A DNA stretch of 5,276 bases from Hungatella sp. UBA5982 (GCA_002429965.1 DJBG01000161.1:12421-17696); one strand, 5' to 3'. Numbered from the stretch's first letter, positions 1 through 5,233 are shown. Numbers and translations: made by a program. The notes: generated by a model not told the origin, from the letters alone.

Positions 1-1
1 T

Positions 2-280
2 GCGGTCCTTCATGTTGTTTTATCCTTTTTGGCATCAATTTCTCTTCTTATCTGCCTGTATATGATCATCTGGAAGCTCTATTGCATGAATCAGGCGGTT
101 TACCAGCCCTATCTGCAATGCTTACTGGTGATAACGGTTTTGTCTGCCATACTCTTTTTCCTGACAGGAATCGTGAGCACGGTTTTGGAAATATTTTTTA
201 CTCTCTCCTGTACGATCCTGCTAGAAAAGCTTTACCGCAGGATCCAGGCTCCAAAAATCATGTGGAGATTGCGGAGATAA
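2..280 (+). CDS. Integral membrane protein, C-terminal fragment (5' end outside window)
   Basis: The reading frame is open from the left edge to a TAA at 278-280, giving about 92 residues. The TTG at 29 is inside the open frame and has no clear ribosome binding site, so I read this as the 3' end of a longer gene rather than a complete small one. The visible part is strongly hydrophobic with two or more likely membrane segments: one around VVLSFLASISLLICLYMIIW near the left edge and another around LLVITVLSAILFFLTGIVST, continuing into a further hydrophobic run. It ends in a basic tail (KLYRRIQAPKIMWRLRR) that would sit in the cytoplasm by the positive-inside rule. I do not recognise the family. 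The gene converges on the DUF6465 gene. The overlapping frame at 82-531 has poor protein character and is treated as a shadow. Membrane nature is well supported; function is unknown. Confidence 0.6.
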   Translation, partial: AVLHVVLSFLASISLLICLYMIIWKLYCMNQAVYQPYLQCLLVITVLSAILFFLTGIVSTVLEIFFTLSCTILLEKLYRRIQAPKIMWRLRR

Positions 281-302
281 AAAACCATGTTAAAAAAGGA
301 AA

Positions 303-334
303 GTACCCGGAAGAAAGAATCTTCTTACGGGCAC
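303..334. terminator. Hairpin between convergent genes, possible bidirectional terminator
   Basis: Positions 306-331 form a stem of CCCG, one G/A mismatch, then AAGAA, closed by a six-base loop and the matching TTCTT and CGGG. GT/AC at 303-304 and 333-334 can extend it past one mismatch. It lies 26 bases past the stop of the plus-strand membrane gene and 67 bases past the stop of the minus-strand DUF6465 gene. On the minus strand the hairpin is followed by a T-rich run (TTTCCTTTTTT near 290-302). On the plus strand only a TTTT follows, after a short spacer. A role as shared terminator is inferred from position and is moderately supported. Confidence 0.45.
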
Positions 335-397
335 TGACCTTTTGCCGTGTACAAACCCCGGATATAAGAACATACTGGGGCAGTGTCAGCGGAAATA

Positions 398-739
398 CTA
401 CAATAAGATCTTATACTGATCAGAGCCTTCTCCGTCCACAGCATAATAAACGGTATCTTCTTCTGGTTTTATGTATATTTCAAGTGTTTTCACTTCAGCG
501 TCTTCATGCTTTGACAGATAATCCTTTTTAACTGCTTCCAGCACTTCTCCTGCGGCAACTTGTTTTCCGGAATATTCCAGAAAGAACGAAACTTCCGGCT
601 CTTTTTTCTTTACAGATGTTTTCTTTGGCGCAGTGCTTTTTTTCACAGGTGCTTTCTTGGCAGCAGCCGCTATTTTTCCAACTGCCGTTTCTTCTGGGGC
701 TTTTGCTGGTCTTTTTCCTGCATTTTTATTGTTTTCCAT
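398..739 (-). CDS. DUF6465 family protein with lysine/alanine/proline-rich tail
   Basis: This 113-residue protein has two parts. Residues 1-48 are low-complexity and very basic (KKAPVKKSTAPKKTSVKKK), resembling histone H1-like tails. Residues 49-113 form a small conserved domain (SFFLEYSGKQV... LEIYIKPEEDTVYYAVDGEG) that matches my memory of DUF6465, common in Lachnospiraceae and of unknown function. Phe, Tyr and Ile alternate in the pattern of a small beta-rich fold. I chose the ATG at 739 rather than the upstream TTG at 754: the ATG has a perfect AGGAGG six bases upstream, whereas a TTG start would translate that site. No signal peptide or membrane segment is seen, so it is probably cytoplasmic. 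The basic tail could bind nucleic acid or the cell envelope, but that is inference. It is read from a strong promoter through a long structured leader. Confidence 0.8.
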   Translation of the reverse strand: MENNKNAGKRPAKAPEETAVGKIAAAAKKAPVKKSTAPKKTSVKKKEPEVSFFLEYSGKQVAAGEVLEAVKKDYLSKHEDAEVKTLEIYIKPEEDTVYYAVDGEGSDQYKILL

Positions 740-745
740 AATTCT

Positions 746-751
746 CCTCCT
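746..751 (-). promoter_or_regulatory. Ribosome binding site deciding the DUF6465 start
   Basis: On the minus strand this reads AGGAGG, a perfect anti-16S match, six bases before the ATG at 739. It rules out the longer TTG-initiated reading (754), which would place this site inside the coding sequence. It lies just after the U-rich stretch that ends the structured leader. Confidence 0.85.
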
Positions 752-756
752 CAAAC

Positions 757-777
757 AAATAAAACGGTGACAACCAT
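757..777 (-). terminator. Weak terminator-like hairpin with U-rich tail before the DUF6465 gene
   Basis: On the minus strand AUGGU (777-773), loop UGUC and ACCGU (768-764) form a five-pair stem including one U-G wobble. It is followed directly by UUUUAUUUGUUU. The stem is short for an intrinsic terminator, but the U-rich tail is good. It could mark the 3' end of an independent small RNA, or act as the expression platform of a leader controlling the DUF6465 gene. Its first two bases (776-777) overlap the outer end of the long closing helix of the upstream RNA. Confidence 0.35.
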
Positions 778-971
778 TGCAACTCAGTCATGCCACTCAT
801 AATTTGGCGGATAAAACGTACTTCTAAAAGACATATGCGTAAACCGCCAAATTATTCATGCCGGGCGTCCGCCCTAAGAAATATTTGTACAATTTGTGCT
901 TAAGAAGCAAGCTCCCACGCACAAATTAAACAGATGTTTCTGCATGACTTAACTGTAACTACAAGTCAAGC
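776..971 (-). ncRNA. Candidate structured leader RNA or small RNA of unknown class
   Basis: The minus strand can fold into a multi-branch structure. The closing helix pairs 942-949 with 786-793 (eight Watson-Crick pairs), then after one mismatch 951-955 with 780-784, and after another 957-959 with 776-778. Inside it are four elements: a 12-bp perfect inverted repeat (799-810 with 844-855), a GGGC/GCCC hairpin with a four-base loop (863-874), a 9-bp perfect inverted repeat (891-899 with 919-927) and a CAGA/UCUG hairpin (931-942, three pairs if 942 is in the closing helix). Wobble pairs at 952/783, 953/782 and 959/776 are G-U on the minus strand but A/C mismatches on the plus strand, supporting minus-strand transcription. 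It lies downstream of a consensus promoter and 37 bases before the DUF6465 start. An alternative 5' hairpin uses 942-950/963-971. I see no hallmark of tmRNA, RNase P RNA, SRP RNA, T-box or cobalamin riboswitch. The folding is visible by hand; function and class are unknown. Confidence 0.55.
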
Positions 972-1002
972 CTGCCAGTGATGTTAAAAATTAGCTGAGT
1001 GA

Positions 1003-1032
1003 ATTATAGAACAAAAACCTCTGTTTTGTCAA
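1003..1032 (-). promoter_or_regulatory. Strong sigma-A promoter for the leader RNA and DUF6465 gene
   Basis: On the minus strand a perfect TTGACA (1032-1027) is followed, after 18 bases, by a perfect TATAAT (1008-1003). The expected transcription start is near 995-997, giving about 250 untranslated bases before the DUF6465 ATG at 739. The promoter sits just past the yedF terminator, so the leader and DUF6465 gene form a separate transcription unit. Both hexamers match consensus exactly, suggesting high basal expression unless controlled downstream by the leader. Confidence 0.8.
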
Positions 1033-1033
1033 T

Positions 1034-1066
1034 AAAAACCATCCACTGCCCATGAAACCGGGAGTG
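1034..1066 (-). terminator. Probable intrinsic terminator of the XRE-yedF unit
   Basis: Immediately after the yedF TAA, the minus strand gives CACT, a C/C mismatch, CC, a nine-base loop, then GG and AGTG. A short spacer and TTTTT at 1034-1038 follow. The stem is modest (six pairs with one mismatch), but its position directly after the stop codon and the T run support termination. Confidence 0.5.
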
Positions 1067-1681
1067 TTAAGGCCTGATCACCAGTCGGGCGCGAGCCATT
1101 TTTTCTACAATTTCATACATATTGGTTACCGAGCCAACTTTCAGTTTGTCTGTTAATTCATAATGATTCAGGCAGGTTCCGCAGGTGAGGATTTCCACTC
1201 CCTGCGCCTCTAAGCTCTTTAGATCCTCCAGGGACTGAGAGCCTTCCACGGATAACCTGGCTCCCCCATTGTAAAGGAGAACCGTCTCAGGAAGCTCTTC
1301 CAGCTTGGTAAGAGCATAAACAAATCCCTTCATCAGAATGCGTCCAAGCTCTTCATTGCCTCCTCCCATCTGATCCGATGAAAGTACCGCTACAAGGCCT
1401 TTTTTTCTGGCATCGGGAAGGCATTCTTCTTCGTTGACCGTTTCTTCCATACTGCCGGATTTTCTGTTGACGTGGAACAGGATTTCATATTCCCCTTCCG
1501 CTTTTTTCTCTGAAACCGGAGCAACACCCTCATAATTCCCAAGCTTCATTACATTCTGAACAGCAATTTCATTGTCCACAAGGACCTTCAATGTACCCTC
1601 TCCCATATCCTTTAATGCCTCTTTTGCCTTAATAACCGGCTGAGGGCATGTAAGGCCTCTGGCATCAACAATTTTTTCCAT
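1067..1681 (-). CDS. yedF: YedF-type selenium metabolism protein (TusA domain + DsrE-like domain)
   Basis: The 204-residue protein has the two-part layout of the 'sulfurtransferase-like selenium metabolism protein YedF' family. Residues 1-72 form a TusA/SirA-like domain: VDARGLTCPQPVIKAKEAL carries the diagnostic CPxP motif with Cys12, which in TusA carries persulfide sulfur. After an acidic linker (about 75-92), residues 94-204 form a DsrE-like domain (GLVAVLSSDQMGGGNEELG, LLYNGGARL) with a Cys167-Gly-Thr-Cys170 pair. Known family members co-occur with selenium utilisation genes such as selD; the exact reaction is unproven. No selD, selA or selB is visible here, so the selenium link is by family only. 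The ATG at 1681 has AAGGAG nine bases upstream. That site lies within the 3' end of the XRE gene, whose stop is one base before this ATG, indicating co-transcription and probably translational coupling. A cytoplasmic location is expected. Confidence 0.88.
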   Translation of the reverse strand: MEKIVDARGLTCPQPVIKAKEALKDMGEGTLKVLVDNEIAVQNVMKLGNYEGVAPVSEKKAEGEYEILFHVNRKSGSMEETVNEEECLPDARKKGLVAVLSSDQMGGGNEELGRILMKGFVYALTKLEELPETVLLYNGGARLSVEGSQSLEDLKSLEAQGVEILTCGTCLNHYELTDKLKVGSVTNMYEIVEKMARARLVIRP

Positions 1682-1682
1682 T

Positions 1683-2051
1683 TTACCGTTCTCCTTTTCT
1701 TCTTTTTTCTCTTTCCAGTTCTTCCATTACAATAATCATAGACCGCAAAAGCCGTCTGTTATTCTTAGACAGCATTGTCGCCTTTTGTACCATCTCAATG
1801 ATTTCATAATCATTCTGCCGTGATTCCCCGCATTTTGCCTCTTCCTCCAGCAAAGAAAAGAATTCCGACATTTTTAGACCAAATGCATTGCAAATCCTGC
1901 CGAGTTTTGGAAGGCTGATATTGGCTCTTCTTCCAAACAAACTGGACAATGTGGACTGAGCAATCCCACTTTCTTTTGATAACCTGTACATAGACCACTC
2001 TTTGCTTCTGTTGATTTCCTCGATTTTCTTAAGTACCGCCTCGTTGTCCAT
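1683..2051 (-). CDS. XRE-family helix-turn-helix transcriptional regulator
   Basis: The 122-residue protein has an N-terminal Cro/C1-type domain over residues about 6-66. The first turn helix is around MYRLSKESG (21-29), the recognition helix around IAQSTLSSLFG (30-40), and the following helices contain LPKLGRICNAFGLKMSEFF. The rest (about 67-122) is a charged, probably helical tail (DYEIIEMVQKATMLSKNNRRLL... EELEREKRRKGER) with no recognisable ligand domain; it may mediate dimerisation. I prefer the ATG at 2051, which has GAGG nine bases upstream, over an in-frame TTG at 2081 that lies in the promoter-like TATAAT and lacks a ribosome binding site. It is transcribed just ahead of yedF with a one-base gap, so it may control its own operon. 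Degenerate direct repeats upstream could be operators. DNA binding is secure; the target is inferred. Confidence 0.85.
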   Translation of the reverse strand: MDNEAVLKKIEEINRSKEWSMYRLSKESGIAQSTLSSLFGRRANISLPKLGRICNAFGLKMSEFFSLLEEEAKCGESRQNDYEIIEMVQKATMLSKNNRRLLRSMIIVMEELEREKRRKGER

Positions 2052-2080
2052 ACAGATATTCCTCACTTCCCATAGATACA

Positions 2081-2120
2081 ATTATAGTAGTATATAGAAC
2101 GCAGGTTTTATAGATTGCAA
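2081..2120 (-). promoter_or_regulatory. Probable promoter for the XRE-yedF operon
   Basis: On the minus strand TTGCAA (2120-2115) is followed after 18 bases by TATATA (2096-2091), a plausible sigma-A promoter giving a leader of about 30 bases before the ATG at 2051. A second -10-like TATAAT sits at 2086-2081 but lacks a good -35 at the right distance. Both overlap the direct repeats in this region, so regulation by a bound repressor is plausible but unproven. Confidence 0.4.
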
Positions 2121-2180
2121 TACTTGCTGCATATACTTCCATTATTAGTAGTAGTATTCTATGATTTGTAAGGTTTTATA
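2081..2180. repeat. Two degenerate direct repeats upstream of the XRE gene
   Basis: TAGTAGTAT occurs at 2085-2093 and 2149-2157, and AGGTTTTATA occurs at 2103-2112 and 2171-2180, in the same order and at similar spacing (18 and 22 bases between the starts). Both units begin with an ATTAT-type sequence (2081 and 2141). The unit length is about 60-68 bases. They overlap the promoter region, so they may be operators or the remains of a small duplication. Confidence 0.5.
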
Positions 2181-2203
2181 AACACATGTTCCATATAAAT
2201 CTT

Positions 2204-2245
2204 AAAACCGGGACCGGTCCCTTTTAAGGACCTGCCCCGGCTTTT
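2204..2245 (-). terminator. Intrinsic terminator after the DUF1292 gene
   Basis: CCGGG (2208-2212) pairs with CCCGG (2236-2240), and inside it GGTCC (2216-2220) pairs with GGACC (2228-2232) around a seven-base loop. AAAA and TTTT flank the stem. On the minus strand the hairpin starts seven bases past the DUF1292 stop codon and runs into GGTTTTAAGATTT. It probably ends the helicase-cobO-DUF1292 unit and separates it from the XRE-yedF unit. Confidence 0.7.
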
Positions 2246-2252
2246 CCTTTGT

Positions 2253-2585
2253 TTACTCTTCGTCTTCGTCTACCAGTTCATCATATTCCGCATCGTCCAG
2301 TAATTCGTCAAAGGCATCCGCAACAATCTCATATTCCTCGTCATCTTCAATATTTTCAAGATTCGGCTGCCCGTCCTCCTTCTCAAAATAACGGTACAGA
2401 TAAACTTCTCCCTCTTCCGCCTCAGGGCCATTCATCGGAAGCAGTGCTATATAATCTCTTTCGCCTGCCGTGAAAATGGTAAGTACTACGCACTCCAGCT
2501 CTGATCCGTTATCCAGGGTCAGTGTAACTGTCATTTCCTCCTGCGGTTCCATATCATCTCGCTCTAAATTAGGATCCTGTGCCAT
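2253..2585 (-). CDS. DUF1292 domain-containing acidic protein
   Basis: The 110-residue protein is very acidic and matches the DUF1292 pattern. A beta-rich core lies at residues about 17-68 (MTVTLTLDNGSELECVVLTIF... ERDYIALLPM... GEVYLYRYFEKEDG), followed by the family's C-terminal segment IEDDEEYEIVADAFDELL. It ends in a run of Asp/Glu (DDAEYDELVDEDEE). The molecular function of the family is unknown; in Firmicutes it is often encoded near yrrK/ruvX-type genes, which are not seen here. I chose the ATG at 2585 because GAGAGG sits seven bases upstream. A longer frame to 2672 would add a basic, arginine-rich segment unlike the family and is rejected. It follows cobO by 99 bases on the same strand and precedes a terminator. 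A cytoplasmic location is likely. Confidence 0.85.
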   Translation of the reverse strand: MAQDPNLERDDMEPQEEMTVTLTLDNGSELECVVLTIFTAGERDYIALLPMNGPEAEEGEVYLYRYFEKEDGQPNLENIEDDEEYEIVADAFDELLDDAEYDELVDEDEE

Positions 2586-2620
2586 CCCGATACCTCTCTT
2601 TTTTCTTAATCTAGTTGTAC

Positions 2621-2636
2621 GGCGCTTTCTAACGCC
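2621..2636 (-). promoter_or_regulatory. Stable hairpin in the cobO-DUF1292 gap
   Basis: On the minus strand GGCGUU, tetraloop AGAA and AGCGCC form a six-pair stem with one U-G wobble. No T run follows, so it is not a classical terminator. It lies about 23 bases upstream of the DUF1292 ribosome binding site and could be an mRNA processing or stability element. Function is inferred only from position. Confidence 0.3.
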
Positions 2637-2684
2637 TATTTCCACTCTATCAAACAATCCGGCAAAAATCAAGGGATTTTACCT

Positions 2685-3209
2685 TTAATATTCAATTCCC
2701 TGTCTTGCTGAAATTCCTCGGTCGTATGGATGTTTCACCTTTCTGATTTCCGACACATAATCCGCTGTTTCTACAAGCTTTTCTGAGGGATCTCTTCCTG
2801 TGAGAACCACTTCAAGCCCCTCCGGACGTGCAGAGAGAAACTCCAAAACCTTTTTTTCCTCTGTAAGACCAAAATTGCATACTGCCATGATCTCATCCAG
2901 AACAAGCAGGTCATAATTCTCCATTACCGCCTTGTTTAAGGTCATCTCCAATAATTGGGAATAGTAGATGCCTGCCTCCTTTTTCTGCTCAGGGGACATC
3001 CTGGAAAAAAAGCCAAAGCTCCGCTCACAGGGCGTGACTGTAATTCCGGAAAGCCCGCATAGTGCCTTTACTTCGCCGGAATGATCAGTTTTTAAAAATC
3101 GGGTAATGAGCACCCGTTTCCCGCTGCCGCAGGCGCGCACGGCCAGTCCTATGGCAGCCGTTGTCTTTCCCTTACCATCCCCACAGTATATGTGTACACA
3201 GGATTTCAT
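2685..3209 (-). CDS. cobO: Cob(I)yrinic acid a,c-diamide / corrinoid adenosyltransferase (CobO/BtuR family)
   Basis: This 174-residue P-loop protein matches the CobA/CobO/BtuR adenosyltransferases, which move the 5'-deoxyadenosyl group of ATP to the cobalt of reduced corrinoids, making the adenosylcobalamin form. Visible signatures are the Walker A CGDGKGKTTAAIG (9-21), the acidic Walker B-like LLVLDEIMAVCNFG (101-114, Asp105-Glu106), VVLTGRDP (134-141) and the family's typical C-terminus HPYDRGISARQGIEY (160-174). It starts directly at the first strand and lacks the N-terminal helix of the longer enterobacterial BtuR (about 196 residues). The ATG at 3209 has AAGGAG eight bases upstream. It follows the helicase by 79 bases on the same strand, so read-through is possible. 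No other cobalamin genes are in the window; it may serve corrinoid salvage. A cytoplasmic location is expected. The family assignment is firm; the exact corrinoid substrate is not. Confidence 0.9.
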   Translation of the reverse strand: MKSCVHIYCGDGKGKTTAAIGLAVRACGSGKRVLITRFLKTDHSGEVKALCGLSGITVTPCERSFGFFSRMSPEQKKEAGIYYSQLLEMTLNKAVMENYDLLVLDEIMAVCNFGLTEEKKVLEFLSARPEGLEVVLTGRDPSEKLVETADYVSEIRKVKHPYDRGISARQGIEY

Positions 3210-3254
3210 ATCTCTTTCTCCTTTCCTTATTACTGCCCATGCTTTTAGGGCATA

Positions 3255-3280
3255 AAGGTATACCCGCAGGGTGTTTCCTT
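3255..3280 (-). terminator. Hairpin between helicase and cobO, weak terminator or attenuator
   Basis: An imperfect stem of about ten pairs forms between 3255-3265 and 3269-3280 with a three-base loop and a small internal irregularity near 3259 and 3275-3276. It begins eight bases after the helicase stop. On the minus strand only TTTA follows, so termination would be partial at best. Some transcription from the helicase into cobO is therefore plausible. Confidence 0.35.
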
Positions 3281-3288
3281 ATTCAAGG

Positions 3289-5133
3289 TCATTCCCGTTC
3301 CAGATATTCCCGGACAAATCGGGAAACCTCCTGCTTTTTGCTGTATCTTTCCCGCACATAATTGATGTGAAGCCGCTCCTTAGGTCTTGTCATGGCAACG
3401 TAAAACATCCGCCGCTCCTCTTCTAAATCTGCCGGAAGAACTGCTTTATGGTGAGGCGTCACGCCTTCATTGGCATCCAGAATGTAGACGATCCTGTATT
3501 CCAGGCCCTTGGAGCTGTGCATGGTCATAAGGGCGACTCCCCTGGAATTTCCTTCCCCTGACTGAGCCTGGGCTTTTAATTCTTCTCCATATTCCTTCAT
3601 ATGCCGGAACCATTCCGCCGCAGTGGGATAACCGGCCGCGCTCTCCTGAAGCTGGTCTAAAACCTCCAAAAGCTCCTCCGGCTTCATTCTCCGGTACTGG
3701 GCGTATTCCCGGATGTAATCGTCATAAGCCACCGCTTTCCTGATATAGTTTACAGCAGCCACAGGCGCCATATTCCTTATCATCTTTAAATCATATTCCA
3801 GCTGTTCGATCCGCTCCACCATCCAGCCCCTATCCTGATAAAAAGATTTTACCGCTTCCCAGTTCACCGGATTGTTTTCCACCGCGTCCCGGCTGATGTA
3901 GCGGTTCGGCCGGTTGATGATCTGGAGCACATTGGCCCTGGATAAATCGCCGGACGCCGCATGGATATAAGAAATAATGTTTTTTGCGATCCAATGGTCG
4001 TATAGGTTGGGCACCGAATCCTTCATGGAAAAGGGGATATTATATTCCATGAACTTTTCGATCAAAAGCCTTGGTCCCAGGTTTGTCCGGTAAAGGACCG
4101 CCATCTCCTGCCAATCAAACCCTGCCTTTGCATAAGCCATGATTTCCTGGACAATTTCTATAGTTTCCTCCTGGGGGTCCTGCCAGACTCTCCTGACAAT
4201 CGGCTTTCCATGCCCCTTTTTCGTAATGATCCTTTTAGGAAAACGCATCTCATTGTGGGCGATCAGCTTTCCGGCAGCTTCCACAATTTCTTTGGTACTT
4301 CGGAAATTAATATTTAAAAGGACCTTTTTAGCTCCCTGATAATCCTTTTCAAAACCCAGCATGATTTCCGGCTTTGCTCCCCGGAAACGATAGATAGACT
4401 GGTCATCATCACCCACGATAAACAGATTATTTTCCGGTGCTGCCAGCATCCGGACAATTTCGTACTGCACCCGGTTAATATCCTGAAACTCATCTACCAG
4501 GATATACTGATACTTTTTCTGCCACGCGTCTAAGATGTCCTTCCGCTGGACAAATAATTCATAGCACATCACCATCATGTCGTCAAAGTCAATGAGATTG
4601 GCCCTGCGGAGCCGGTCCTCATACGTGAGATAGATCTGTTTGAATATTTCCTCAGAGCAGTTTTTGGAATAATAGTGATCCAGGTCAATCATCTCTCCTT
4701 TTACGGAGCTGATTTCTGAAAGGACGGAGGTCACGAATTCCGCCTCATCCTCTACTTCTACCTGGTTCTTATCCATGGCTTCCTTTATGTACTGGATCCT
4801 CTGCTCCTCCCTCACAATGCTGCGGGCATCGTACCGGTAGGCAAACTTCAGGATCCGGAAAAATATGGCATGGAAGGTTCCAAAGCTGACCGCAGACGGC
4901 CTGCCGTCCACAAGGCTTTCAAAACGTTCCTTCATCTCTCTGGCAGCTGCTTTTGTAAATGTGATGACCAGGATATTTGTCGGGTCCACACCGTACGCCT
5001 CAATCAAATGACATATCCGGTGGGTGATGGTAAAGGTCTTTCCTGAACCTGGACCGGCAAGGACCAGCATGGGACCTTTGTGGTGAAGGACCGCCTCCTT
5101 CTGGGCTCCCTCATATGTGACCTGTTCCTTCAT
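3289..5133 (-). CDS. UvrD/PcrA/Rep-like superfamily 1A DNA helicase, short form
   Basis: The 614-residue protein carries the full set of superfamily 1A helicase motifs. These are an N-terminal Q-like region (YEGAQKEAV), motif I LAGPGSGKT (25-33), Ia ITFTKAAAREMKER (57-70), Ib FGTFHAIFF, II ILVDEFQD (211-218), III IVGDDDQSIYRFRGA (239-253), IV NINFRS (274-279), V TMHSSKGLEY (537-546) and VI FYVAMTRPKERL (577-588). It would unwind DNA 3' to 5' using ATP in repair or replication restart. It is 100 or more residues shorter than typical PcrA/UvrD (about 720-770), ending soon after motif VI with no long C-terminal tail. This is a length class I associate with many clostridial helicases. The start at 5133 is preferred over the ATG at 5145: GGAGGAG lies three bases before it, while the upstream ATG has no site. 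The helicase family is secure; the name pcrA is not, since the full-size paralogue may be elsewhere. Confidence 0.93.
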   Translation of the reverse strand: MKEQVTYEGAQKEAVLHHKGPMLVLAGPGSGKTFTITHRICHLIEAYGVDPTNILVITFTKAAAREMKERFESLVDGRPSAVSFGTFHAIFFRILKFAYRYDARSIVREEQRIQYIKEAMDKNQVEVEDEAEFVTSVLSEISSVKGEMIDLDHYYSKNCSEEIFKQIYLTYEDRLRRANLIDFDDMMVMCYELFVQRKDILDAWQKKYQYILVDEFQDINRVQYEIVRMLAAPENNLFIVGDDDQSIYRFRGAKPEIMLGFEKDYQGAKKVLLNINFRSTKEIVEAAGKLIAHNEMRFPKRIITKKGHGKPIVRRVWQDPQEETIEIVQEIMAYAKAGFDWQEMAVLYRTNLGPRLLIEKFMEYNIPFSMKDSVPNLYDHWIAKNIISYIHAASGDLSRANVLQIINRPNRYISRDAVENNPVNWEAVKSFYQDRGWMVERIEQLEYDLKMIRNMAPVAAVNYIRKAVAYDDYIREYAQYRRMKPEELLEVLDQLQESAAGYPTAAEWFRHMKEYGEELKAQAQSGEGNSRGVALMTMHSSKGLEYRIVYILDANEGVTPHHKAVLPADLEEERRMFYVAMTRPKERLHINYVRERYSKKQEVSRFVREYLERE

Positions 5134-5136
5134 GTT

Positions 5137-5143
5137 CTCCTCC
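5137..5143 (-). promoter_or_regulatory. Ribosome binding site deciding the helicase start
   Basis: On the minus strand GGAGGAG ends three bases before the ATG at 5133. It overlaps codons of the alternative reading from ATG 5145, which itself has no upstream Shine-Dalgarno sequence. This favours the shorter, 614-residue protein. Confidence 0.7.
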
Positions 5144-5151
5144 ATTTTGGA

Positions 5152-5180
5152 ATCATGCCTTAAGCGGCAGACCCCATCAA
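5152..5180 (-). promoter_or_regulatory. Possible weak promoter for the helicase unit
   Basis: On the minus strand TTGATG (5180-5175) and CATGAT (5157-5152) are 17 bases apart; each matches four of six consensus positions. It sits between the upstream terminator and the helicase ATG, the only space available. It would start transcription within a few bases of 5145, giving a very short leader. Confidence 0.35.
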
Positions 5181-5220
5181 AGAAAAGCAGAGGCTCCGGT
5201 AATATCCGGAGCCTCTGCTT
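5181..5220 (-). terminator. Strong intrinsic terminator of the gene upstream of the helicase
   Basis: A perfect 15-base-pair stem pairs 5185-5199 with 5206-5220 around a six-base loop (TAATAT). On the minus strand it runs directly into TTTTCTTT. It begins 14 bases past the stop codon of the partial gene at the right edge, which is typical spacing. On the plus strand there is no T run, so it acts on the minus strand. Confidence 0.85.
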
Positions 5221-5233
5221 CTATAACTATAAC

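Noticed and set aside
332..385. Outer CACTG/CAGTG plus inner CCCC/GGGG pairing downstream of the DUF6465 stop
   Set aside because: The helices are only four to five pairs with large unpaired gaps, and the inner stem is followed by only TTT on the minus strand. This is not strong enough to call a second terminator.
82..531. 149-residue plus-strand open frame
   Set aside because: It overlaps the better membrane-protein frame and the DUF6465 gene, has no ribosome binding site that I can see, and its composition does not look like a folded protein.
799..855. 12-bp inverted repeat as the ends of a miniature transposable element
   Set aside because: The enclosed 33 bases are too short, no target-site duplication is visible, and the repeat fits as one arm of the larger minus-strand RNA fold.
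971..990. CACTGGCAGG on the minus strand, resembling part of a cobalamin riboswitch B12 box
   Set aside because: The match is partial, it lies at the 5' end of the leader rather than near the 3' end of the aptamer, and the other conserved cobalamin-riboswitch segments are missing. The downstream gene is not a cobalamin gene.
1683..2081. TTG start for the XRE regulator at 2081
   Set aside because: The codon lies in a TATAAT-like promoter element and has no ribosome binding site; the ATG at 2051 has GAGG at suitable spacing.
2253..2672. Longer 139-residue version of the DUF1292 protein
   Set aside because: The extra N-terminus is arginine-rich and unlike the family, spans a stable hairpin, and a good ribosome binding site supports the ATG at 2585.
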